Source: an uncultured Collinsella sp. (GTDB lineage: Bacteria > Actinomycetota > Coriobacteriia > Coriobacteriales > Coriobacteriaceae). Taken from it: a stretch of DNA of 7,929 nt. Below, piece after piece: positions 1-7,405 of this stretch. Each line of letters begins with the position of its first letter. The first letter of the stretch is position 1. The stretch spans positions 1 to 7,929 of the forward strand of contig CABUAL010000079.1 in NCBI GenBank assembly GCA_902489515.1, given 5' to 3'. The notes below the pieces were generated by a model that did not search any database, was not told the DNA's origin, and saw nothing but the letters and a program-made list of their open reading frames with translations. Position numbers and translations under genes: made by a program.

Positions 1-53
1 CCCGCGACCCCAACCTTGGCAAGGTTGTGCTCTACCAACTGAGCCATGTCCGC
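1..53 (-). tRNA. tRNA-Gly(GCC), 3' part cut by the window edge
   Basis: Read on the minus strand, the sequence starts with acceptor strand GCGGACA. A D-arm (GGCTCAGTTGGTAGAGC) follows, then anticodon arm CAACC-TTGCCAA-GGTTG, variable loop GGGTC and the first half of the T stem, GCGGG. The seven-base loop places GCC at the anticodon, so the tRNA reads glycine GGC/GGU codons. The T loop, the second acceptor strand and the CCA end lie outside the window. A promoter-like sequence ends only a few bases upstream, so the transcript leader would be about 5-8 nt. Confidence 0.93.
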
Positions 54-65
54 TTGCGGGTTATT

Positions 66-114
66 AATTTACGCGAGTTGTCCAAAAGACGCAAGTACTT
101 TTTTCAAAAAACTT
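66..114 (-). promoter_or_regulatory. Probable tRNA-Gly promoter with A/T-rich upstream element
   Basis: On the minus strand a -35-like TTGCGT (94-89) is followed after 17 bases by a weak -10-like TAAATT (71-66), just before the tRNA 5' end at 53. Directly upstream of the -35 is a T6-G-A6 block (91-114). It matches 22 of 24 bases of the block in front of the tRNA-Leu promoter (3565-3588), and both overlap the -35 hexamer. Strong stable-RNA promoters commonly carry A/T-rich UP elements here. Calling it an UP element rather than a protein site is inference. Confidence 0.55.
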
Positions 115-158
115 GTCTGCCGCATGTTCTTAGTAGCTAAACGCGCTAAAGCGATTGG

Positions 159-944
159 CTAGGCACACGATTCCAGCGCTCCGCTAAACAGCTTCACCAT
201 CTGCACGCGCGTGCCGGCGCCGTCCGTACGACGAGCAACCTCCACGTTATCGACGAGCATACGCATAAGCTTGATACCACGGCCGCGCTCCTCAGATGCG
301 ACCGGTTCGCTCGTTTCATCGATAGAATAGCCGGCACCTCGATCAAGCACCTCAACCACAACGCGATCGCCATAGGCCTGAACCGTCAGGACGCACCCAA
401 TACCGCCTGCATGGTCATAGGCATTACCCAGCGCCTCCCCCGACGCCAATGCGACATCGTAGCGCTCGTCACGCCTCAGGGGAAGCGATTCGAGGAGCTC
501 GGCCACACGGTGCCGATAATACGGGAGATTCTCGATGCCTCGCTGCACTTCGACGCTCTTGCTCCATCGCGGCAACTCCCCCACCGGAATGGCGGGAATC
601 GACTCCCGCGCCGGGCCCGCGACATGAAGGATGTCGACAAGCCGGGCAATTTCCAAAAAGCGAACGACCTCATCGGAGGCGTTAACGAGCGAAAGCAGCC
701 CCTCATGCCTCATAAGCTCTCTAGCACGTGTAAGCAAAAACGCCAAACCCGTCGAGTCGATAAAGCCCACGGTCTGGCAATTGATGACAACACGACGCAC
801 GCCCCGGTCGATCAAATTATCCAACCGTCGGCGCAGTGCGGGCACCGAGGCGATGTCGATATCGCCCGGTGGCGTCAAAACCGCTATGTCATTCCACTCA
901 TTCATACGACCATGGTTCCCCAAAAGAGCTCGCTCGATGCACAC
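159..944 (-). CDS. STAS-HATPase fusion: RsbV-like antagonist joined to RsbW-like anti-sigma kinase
   Basis: The 261-residue protein has two halves normally found on separate proteins. Residues about 15-108 form a STAS domain of the RsbV/SpoIIAA type, with the phosphoacceptor signature FIDSTGL (S64, in the same DSTG context as RsbV). Residues about 125-255 form a GHKL/HATPase domain of the RsbW/SpoIIAB type: N-box E170/N174/H178 (GEALGNAYDHA), G1 box DRGAG (201-205) and G2 box RGRGI (220-224). In partner switching the kinase binds a sigma factor or phosphorylates the STAS serine, and a PP2C phosphatase reverses this. The gene follows such a phosphatase by 42 bp, so they are probably co-transcribed. 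The start is uncertain. The GTG at 944 has only a weak ribosome site, and the ATG at 905 (residue 14) lies just before the STAS domain. No sigma-factor gene is visible, so the target is unknown. Confidence 0.9.
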   Translation of the reverse strand: MCIERALLGNHGRMNEWNDIAVLTPPGDIDIASVPALRRRLDNLIDRGVRRVVINCQTVGFIDSTGLAFLLTRARELMRHEGLLSLVNASDEVVRFLEIARLVDILHVAGPARESIPAIPVGELPRWSKSVEVQRGIENLPYYRHRVAELLESLPLRRDERYDVALASGEALGNAYDHAGGIGCVLTVQAYGDRVVVEVLDRGAGYSIDETSEPVASEERGRGIKLMRMLVDNVEVARRTDGAGTRVQMVKLFSGALESCA

Positions 945-986
945 GTTTCTTCAACCGTAGGGATTTTGCCCGTCAGGCGTCGTGAC

Positions 987-3344
987 CTACGATCGACCCC
1001 GTAAAAACTCAAGGGAGACCAGCGCGATGTCATCGTTCAGCGCCGACTCGGTAAAGCGGTCAAGCTCGCCCAAAACCTTGCCGCAGATTCCCGATACGCC
1101 CTCACCCGAGACAGAGAGCAGAAGGTCGCGAAGGCGTTGTTCGCCAAAGAAAGCACCCGAGCGATCACGTGCTTCGATTGTTCCGTCGGTATACATAAAT
1201 AGCATGTCACCAGGAGCGAATGTAAACACGCCCGTCTCGTAGACCATGCTCTCAAAGGCACCGATCACGCCCGATTGGCACCCAAGCAGCTCGACCTCTC
1301 CCCCACGAGCCTCGCCGCCACCCAGCGGCATCGACTCTGGCCTGATGACCATGGTCGGAGGATGGCCCGCCGAACAATACGTTGCGCGTCCGGCTTTAAG
1401 GTCAATCTTGGCGATAAAGGCCGTCACGAACGTCTCGACCCTCGAGAAGCCCATGAGCATGCTGTTAAGGGAGCGTGCCATGCGGGCCGGTCCAGCGCCC
1501 TCCCAGGCATATGCCGTCAGGGCCGTCTTGACGAGCGCGGACATCGATGCAGCCTCAATGCCTTTGCCAGACACATCGCCCAGAATCATGACGGCGCAGT
1601 CGTCGGGAAGACGGATGAGCGTATAGAAATCGCCGCCGACCAACGCCGAGTTCGTGGCCGACAGGTACACCGAATCGGTTGCGATACCCGGAACATCCCC
1701 CAGGGAATTTCTCATGCCGATCTGAAGGGTCTGAGCGATATGGCGCTCCTCGCGTTTTTGAGATTCGCCTTCGTAGATCAGTTCAAAGTCATGCGCCAAG
1801 TGCACCAAGTAGTCATATTCAAGATCATCAATCGGCTCTTGGCTACCATCACGAAGCAGCAGCGCGCGCGTCGTCGGGCTCTTCGCAACAGAAGCAGGAA
1901 CAATCGCGTCGTTACTGTGCTTGCCATCACCCTCAGAGCGCGGGCGCCCCGCCTCGATACCGGAGTCGACGTAGAGACCCTGACAAGGCAGACCATGCGC
2001 CCTAAGCCAGCCTCCCATAGGCATCGATTCGTCAACGCGAGTTATACGGACGTGTTTAAGGTCCTCGGCACTCGCACCTCCCAAAACAGATGCCTCAAAG
2101 CCATCAGGGCCAGCCCCCAGACGTGCCGCTGGCGCCGTCGTGGAAAAGAAAAGCTTCTCGGGATCGTCCGGCAAGGCAACGCGACTGCCGCCTTCAAAAT
2201 CTATGACGTAGGAATCCAGACTGGCGTCATACTCAACAGGGCAAAAATGGCAGTTAAGCATATTGCAGATCTCGGACGATACCGCCTGGGTAGCCGCGGC
2301 GGAATCGTCTAGAAAGGTAAACAACTCATCACGCAAGACATTGAGCGAGCGGCCAAGCTCGGCCGTGCGACGGGAGCGAAGGCTCGATGCCATGCCGACC
2401 AGCTGGATAGATAGGTAATCGCAAATGACCTCGAGCACATTAACGTCATAGGCGAGCGGTGCCTGAGGGCGTTTCCAACCAACTTCCAGCACGCCAAGGA
2501 TCTGCGTACCGTAAAAAACGGGAAGACAGATCTCGCTGCGGTACGGAGGCATATCCTGCATGCGCAACAGGTGCTTAAAACGATTGTCCAAGTCCATGAA
2601 CATACCGGAGGCGGCCTTATCACCCTCAAGGTCCTGTTGAATCGATAAGCGACAGGCACGCGACTCACGAAGAACATACGTCGGAATGCCAGCGCCATAC
2701 GGCAAAAACTCAGGCAGGTAGCTGTCGTACAGCTCCTTGGAAACACCGCGAAGTTTAAAACCGCCGCTCTCAGAAAAATAGATAGCGGCACCCGAAGCAT
2801 CGAGCGTTCCTACAAGCTGGTTCAAAACGGTATCAAGTAGGCTGGGCAGCTCATCGGAGCCCACGGTACTCATAATGACCGAGAGCGTGCCAGAGAGGCG
2901 CTTGTTCGCCACTCTAAGCTCCGAAAGCGCACGCTTGAGCTGACGGTCGTGCGAATACTGTTCTTCGATGCTATGGAGCGCCACCAGGACACGTGGCGCG
3001 CGGCGCCCAAAGATGCGTGGAGGCGTTACGGAGCCTGCACGAACCAAGACGGGGATAAAGGAGCCGTCACTCAGCTTGAGCATCAGTTCGTTCTCGGAGC
3101 CATCAGTTTCAAATGGCAAACGATGTTCCGTCGCACGTTCAAAAGCGGACGAGTACAGGACGTCTTTAACATCTCCACCGATGACGTCGGCGCGTTCCTC
3201 GCACATCAAGCCAAGTAAGCGATTATTCACATGCAGAATGGTTCCGTCGAGCTCGCAGATGATGACAGCATCGCTCGTGATCTCGACTAGTTGGGCAACG
3301 TCTGCCCACTCGTTGCGTTCAAGCGTTTCCATCGTGGACCCCAC
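987..3344 (-). CDS. PAS-GAF sensor with C-terminal PP2C (RsbU/SpoIIE-type) serine phosphatase
   Basis: Soluble 785-residue protein with no membrane segments. Residues about 12-125 look like a PAS sensor (TSDAVIICELDGTILHVN). Residues about 150-320 resemble a GAF domain, and 325-525 is a weaker second GAF-like region. Residues about 535-782 form the phosphatase, with motifs in family order: GGDFYT (570-575), GDVSGKGIEAA (589-599), SAGHPP (658-663), YTDGTIEA (718-725) and LNDDIALV (769-776). The core aspartates D572, D590, D720, D771 and D772 are present. The position after GGDFY, usually Asp, is Thr here. The expected role is to sense a cytoplasmic signal and dephosphorylate a STAS antagonist, most simply the DSTG serine of the next gene. 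The ORF opens at GTG 3344. The ATG at 3332 has a better GGTGGGG ribosome site about 6 bp upstream and is the likelier start. Confidence 0.93.
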   Translation of the reverse strand: MGSTMETLERNEWADVAQLVEITSDAVIICELDGTILHVNNRLLGLMCEERADVIGGDVKDVLYSSAFERATEHRLPFETDGSENELMLKLSDGSFIPVLVRAGSVTPPRIFGRRAPRVLVALHSIEEQYSHDRQLKRALSELRVANKRLSGTLSVIMSTVGSDELPSLLDTVLNQLVGTLDASGAAIYFSESGGFKLRGVSKELYDSYLPEFLPYGAGIPTYVLRESRACRLSIQQDLEGDKAASGMFMDLDNRFKHLLRMQDMPPYRSEICLPVFYGTQILGVLEVGWKRPQAPLAYDVNVLEVICDYLSIQLVGMASSLRSRRTAELGRSLNVLRDELFTFLDDSAAATQAVSSEICNMLNCHFCPVEYDASLDSYVIDFEGGSRVALPDDPEKLFFSTTAPAARLGAGPDGFEASVLGGASAEDLKHVRITRVDESMPMGGWLRAHGLPCQGLYVDSGIEAGRPRSEGDGKHSNDAIVPASVAKSPTTRALLLRDGSQEPIDDLEYDYLVHLAHDFELIYEGESQKREERHIAQTLQIGMRNSLGDVPGIATDSVYLSATNSALVGGDFYTLIRLPDDCAVMILGDVSGKGIEAASMSALVKTALTAYAWEGAGPARMARSLNSMLMGFSRVETFVTAFIAKIDLKAGRATYCSAGHPPTMVIRPESMPLGGGEARGGEVELLGCQSGVIGAFESMVYETGVFTFAPGDMLFMYTDGTIEARDRSGAFFGEQRLRDLLLSVSGEGVSGICGKVLGELDRFTESALNDDIALVSLEFLRGRS

Positions 3345-3358
3345 CGTCTATCGGTAAC

Positions 3359-3380
3359 AAAAAAGCCTCCGAAGAGGCTT
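3359..3380 (-). terminator. Rho-independent terminator of tRNA-Leu
   Basis: On the minus strand a perfect 7-bp stem, AAGCCTC/GAGGCTT, closes a TTCG tetraloop and runs straight into a T tract (TTTTTTG counting the stem end). It starts 11 bases after the tRNA 3' end and stops 15-27 bases before the phosphatase start codon. It should separate tRNA transcription from the downstream signalling genes. Any readthrough would feed those genes. Confidence 0.85.
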
Positions 3381-3391
3381 CTCAAATGCGA

Positions 3392-3481
3392 TGGTGTCGG
3401 AGGCGGGACTTGAACCCGCATGACCAAAAAGCGGTCACTAGCACCTCAAGCTAGCGCGTCTGCCAATTCCGCCACTCCGAC
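3392..3481 (-). tRNA. tRNA-Leu(GAG) with encoded CCA
   Basis: This is a complete class II tRNA on the minus strand. Acceptor strands GTCGGAG and CTCCGAC pair over 7 bp, followed by discriminator A and a genomically encoded CCA (3394-3392). The anticodon arm is CTAGC-TTGAGGT-GCTAG, giving anticodon GAG, which reads CUC/CUU leucine codons. A long variable arm (GACCGCTTTTTGGTC) and a GCGGG-TTCAAGT-CCCGC T arm complete it. The long variable arm and the anticodon both support leucine. Confidence 0.97.
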
Positions 3482-3538
3482 ATGCTATGTTGTTGATTCG
3501 CGGTTCATTTTGTTGGACCCGCGCGTTCAACGAAGAAG

Positions 3539-3588
3539 ATAATAACCTATGATTCGAGAACTGTGCAAGCACTTTTTTCAAAAAAGTT
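3539..3588 (-). promoter_or_regulatory. tRNA-Leu promoter with A/T-rich upstream element
   Basis: Minus-strand -35 TTGCAC (3568-3563) and -10 TATTAT (3544-3539) are separated by 18 bases. A start site near 3532 would give a leader of about 50 nt before the tRNA. The T6-G-A6 block immediately upstream (3565-3588) is the near-duplicate of the one in front of tRNA-Gly. The large hairpin at 3627-3749 begins about 40 bp further upstream. Confidence 0.65.
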
Positions 3589-3626
3589 TACGAATTTGTA
3601 AATGCGCAGGTAGACTGACCTGTTCT

Positions 3627-3749
3627 GGCAGGAATGAGGTTGCCTTCCAACGCGTCCTCGGGCATGCGGCATTATTTTGATCCGCGCTTCGCGCTACAAA
3701 ATAATGCCGCCCCCTGCGGAATGCGTTGGAAGGCAACCTCATTCCTGCC
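3627..3749. repeat. 123-bp quasi-palindrome (MITE- or REP-like hairpin element)
   Basis: The outer arms 3627-3653 and 3723-3749 are perfect 27-bp inverted repeats. The inner arms 3666-3679 and 3697-3710 are perfect over 14 bp. The apex is CGCG-CTT-CGCG (3683-3693). All three segments share one axis of symmetry, so the element folds into one long hairpin with a symmetric 10-nt internal loop and no offset. On the minus strand the apex contains GCGAAGC, a sequence known to form an exceptionally stable DNA mini-hairpin. There is no ORF inside, and no clear target duplication flanks it. It could be a non-autonomous mobile element, a REP-type repeat or a structured RNA. The sequence does not decide between these. 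Confidence 0.8.
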
Positions 3750-3811
3750 CTAAGGGCGCATGCTCCAGGCACAGTTCTCAAACATGTTCTGAGGGCTGAT
3801 ACAAATTTAGC

Positions 3812-3830
3812 GGCTCGGCTTTGCCGAGCC
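3812..3830. repeat. 8-bp GC-rich hairpin
   Basis: GGCTCGGC and GCCGAGCC pair perfectly around a TTT loop. No T tract follows on the plus strand, and on the minus strand only a weakly T-rich stretch follows (GCTAAATTTG). It may be a weak terminator or part of the hairpin-rich intergenic mosaic. Confidence 0.6.
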
Positions 3831-3840
3831 CTTATATGGG

Positions 3841-3866
3841 GAGGCCGGAGCTAAAGCTCCGGCCTC
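3841..3866. terminator. 12-bp GC-rich hairpin, possible terminator
   Basis: GAGGCCGGAGCT and its exact complement (3855-3866) enclose an AA loop. On the plus strand a short T run (ATTTT, 3871-3875) follows after 4 bases, so it could be a weak plus-strand terminator. It may also mark the native sequence bordering the IS on its left side, since no identifiable IS110 sequence lies to its left. Confidence 0.45.
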
Positions 3867-3943
3867 ACACATTTTCCTATTAGATTAAGTGAGCGATCAA
3901 GGAATCTCACTCCCCTCTGCCGCGTTAACGCAGGGCCCGCCCT

Positions 3944-4084
3944 AGTGTTACTTTTCAGAACACTCCGCACTGATATCTTCTGTATTGAAGACGTCGATGG
4001 TGCACCCGTATACCATTGACGTCGACACCATCGGATGCGGACCGCGCGGTGACCCCACATTCCGCTGGCGCCCACAGGGCTGCC
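3944..4084 (+). ncRNA. Candidate IS110 bridge RNA region in the left non-coding end
   Basis: The stretch upstream of the recombinase contains consecutive stems. They are AGTGTT/AACACT (3944-3949, 3959-3964), then a 12-bp stem 3990-4001 with 4012-4023 around a 10-nt loop, then palindrome ACCGCGCGGT (4041-4050). The last is a 7-bp stem with one bulge, 4067-4084. The 12-bp stem is fully paired only if transcribed from the plus strand, because 3996 with 4017 forms a G-U wobble there and a C-A mismatch on the other strand. Location and strand fit a bridge RNA. The large guide-bearing internal loops of the IS621 RNA were not resolved, and no guide-to-flank match was established, so this is a candidate only. 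Confidence 0.35.
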
Positions 4085-4249
4085 CTCGTTTCCTGACATG
4101 TCCCGCGCGGGCCGCGGCGAGCCGAGACCGCCGCATGACCTAATAGGAGCATGGAGCGATACCGCGGACCCGAACAACCGCATTCTATCGCGCCCCGTCA
4201 GTGTGCCGTCTGCCCGGTCCAGGCGAGCACGGAAAGAACGGAGCGAGAC

Positions 4250-5539
4250 ATGCAAAACGAATCGGCACCCGGCGCCCGCGGGCCGGTCTTCTGCGGGGTC
4301 GACACCCACGCCGACTCGCACTGGCTGTGCGTCCTGGACTGGAGGGGCCGCAAGGTCCTGTCCCGCCAGTTCCCCGCCGACGCGGCGGGCTACGAGGCGC
4401 TCGCCGGGGCGATCGCGGCGGCCGGGGAGCCGGCCTGCGTCGCGATGGAGGGGACGTCGTCCTACGGGGCGGGCCTCACCAGGCACCTCGCGTCGCTTGG
4501 GATGCCCGTGCGCGAGGCGCTCTCCCCGGCGAGGATGCAGAGGAGGCGCCCGGGGCAGGGAAAGTGCGACGAGTCGGACGCGGAGAGGGCGGCCCGCGCG
4601 GCGATGTCCGGCTCAAAGCTCGGGACCCCCAAGAGCCAGGACGGGTGGGTCGACGGGGTGCGCTGCATGCTCGCGGCGCGCTCCGGGGCGGTGAAGGCGC
4701 GGACCTCGGCGATCAACACCGCGAGGTCGCTGCTCACCACCGCCCCGGAGGGGCTCAGGTCGAGGTTCCGCGGCATGGCGGGGCCGAGGCTGATGGAGGA
4801 GCTCCCCTCCGTGCGCGCCGAGGGCGCGCTGGGCGCCGCGCTCGGCGCGCTGGCGGACCTGTGGGCGGCGGCGCGCGACGCGGCGCTCGACATGGAGCGC
4901 GCGATCGAGGCGTCCCTGGAGGAGAACTGCCCTGCGCTGCTGGCGATGTACGGGTGCGGGCCCGTCAGCGCGGCCAAGCTCGCGGTCGCGGCCGGGGACA
5001 ACCCGGGCAGGCTGCGCTCCGAGGCGTCGTTCGCGGCGATATGCGGGGCCTGCCCCATCCCCGCCTCGAGCGGCAAGACCGTGAGGCACAGGCTCAACAG
5101 GGGCGGCGACCGGCAGGCGAACAGCGCGCTGCACGAGATCGCGAGGCAGAGGGTCATGCGCGACCCCGAGACCGCCGAGTACGCCGAGAGGGCCAGGGCG
5201 CGGGGGAAGAGCGACAGGGAGGTCATGAGGTGCCTCAAGCGCTACGTGGCCAGGGAGGCGTACCGGGCGCTGATGCGCCCGCACGAGGTCAGGAGGCCCG
5301 AGGACGCCTCGGGGCTCGTGGCGGCCAGGCGCGCGGCGAGGGTCAGCCAGGTGAGGGCGGCGTCCATATTGGGAACCAGCGAGAAGTACATCTCGATGCT
5401 GGAGAGGGGCCAAAGGGAGCTCAAGCCCATAAGGAGGGCCTACGAGGCATGGGTCGAGGCCGGACTTCCGCTCGATTGGGACAGGCAAGCCTTCGAGGCC
5501 GAGCGCAAAATGGATTCTAAAAAACACCTTGCCAAATAG
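4250..5539 (+). CDS. IS110-family DEDD recombinase (transposase) with C-terminal XRE-type HTH
   Basis: The 429-residue protein starts at ATG 4250, with GGAG six bases upstream. The N-terminal RuvC-like DEDD domain has D18 (GVDTHADSHW), E67 (CVAMEGTSSYG), D107 and D110 (KCDESDAE). Their spacing matches IS110/IS621 recombinases. The C-terminal Tnp domain (about 225-345) has the GCGPVSAAKLA helix-hairpin region and the serine motif PASSGKT (S273 or S274 as nucleophile candidate), followed by RGGDRQANSALHEIA. Residues about 354-400 are an added Cro/CI-like helix-turn-helix (VSQVRAASILGTS then EKYISMLERGQR), which IS110 proteins usually lack. Function is RNA-guided strand exchange of a circular intermediate. 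An upstream in-frame ATG at 4151 has a poorly spaced ribosome site and is rejected. Confidence 0.93.
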   Translation: MQNESAPGARGPVFCGVDTHADSHWLCVLDWRGRKVLSRQFPADAAGYEALAGAIAAAGEPACVAMEGTSSYGAGLTRHLASLGMPVREALSPARMQRRRPGQGKCDESDAERAARAAMSGSKLGTPKSQDGWVDGVRCMLAARSGAVKARTSAINTARSLLTTAPEGLRSRFRGMAGPRLMEELPSVRAEGALGAALGALADLWAAARDAALDMERAIEASLEENCPALLAMYGCGPVSAAKLAVAAGDNPGRLRSEASFAAICGACPIPASSGKTVRHRLNRGGDRQANSALHEIARQRVMRDPETAEYAERARARGKSDREVMRCLKRYVAREAYRALMRPHEVRRPEDASGLVAARRAARVSQVRAASILGTSEKYISMLERGQRELKPIRRAYEAWVEAGLPLDWDRQAFEAERKMDSKKHLAK

Positions 5540-5551
5540 GAGCGTCAGGAC

Positions 5552-5596
5552 GCAAAGAGGCTCCGCAGCGCGAAGCGCGATGCGGAGCCTCTTTGC
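5552..5596. terminator. 16-bp hairpin between convergent recombinase and groEL, probable bidirectional terminator
   Basis: Arms 5552-5567 (GCAAAGAGGCTCCGCA) and 5581-5596 are perfectly complementary. In the same register after one mismatch, an apex CGCG-AAG-CGCG (5569-5579) forms. The arms end in AAAG and CTTT, so each strand has a short T run at the base of the stem. The hairpin lies 12 bases after the recombinase stop and 75 bases after the groEL stop, as expected for a shared terminator. The apex AGCGCGAAGCGCG is identical to the minus-strand apex of the 3627-3749 hairpin. Confidence 0.7.
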
Positions 5597-5671
5597 ATGT
5601 CCGAGGACGTTCCGGAGAGAAACCCCGTCACGCCCCCGGATTCCCGGTGGGAGTTCTAGACCTTGTCGGCC

Positions 5672-7387
<1,716 letters not shown>

Positions 7388-7405
7388 TCAGAGATTCTGA
7401 CGAGA

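Larger units (their letters stand above)
3589..3880. other. Gene-free, hairpin-dense region between tRNA-Leu and the IS110 element
   Basis: No convincing coding sequence is present. The region holds a 123-bp quasi-palindrome (3627-3749), an 8-bp GC hairpin (3812-3830) and a 12-bp GC hairpin (3841-3866). A small dyad around ACATGT (3778-3794, CTCA...TGAG) also occurs. An 11-bp inverted repeat, GAGAACTGTGC (3556-3566 and, inverted, 3769-3779), brackets the large hairpin. Short ORFs here run through the hairpins and have no recognisable product. Confidence 0.7.
3867..5551 (+). mobile_element. IS110-family insertion sequence (boundaries approximate)
   Basis: The element is defined by its DEDD recombinase gene. 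IS110-family elements typically lack long terminal inverted repeats and clear target duplications, so ends cannot be set from one copy. The limits given are the outer bounds between the hairpin at 3841-3866 and the groEL-side hairpin starting at 5552. About 380 bp of non-coding sequence precedes the gene and little follows it. In the IS110 subgroup the bridge RNA is encoded on that upstream side. GC content and AGG arginine codon use are visibly higher than in the flanking genes, suggesting a foreign origin. Confidence 0.8.

Noticed and set aside
1275..2312. Plus-strand frame opposite the phosphatase gene
   Set aside because: The minus-strand gene carries ordered GAF and PP2C motifs through this interval. 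The opposite frame has none.
4151..4249. Upstream in-frame extension of the recombinase starting at ATG 4151
   Set aside because: Its GGAG lies only one base before the ATG, the extra 33 residues match no family feature, and ATG 4250 has a well-spaced GGAG immediately before the DEDD domain.
3851..4486. 211-codon minus-strand open frame over the IS left end
   Set aside because: It starts inside the recombinase coding region, runs through the structured leader and the 3841-3866 hairpin, and resembles no known protein.
4201..5520. Second long open frame on the plus strand within the recombinase gene
   Set aside because: Translation is Gly/Arg/Ala-rich with no domain, as expected from a high-GC gene read out of frame. 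The overlapping frame has all IS110 catalytic motifs.
4462..5527. Two minus-strand open frames across the recombinase gene
   Set aside because: They are GC-driven shadows with no motifs, no ribosome site and a full overlap with a well-supported gene.
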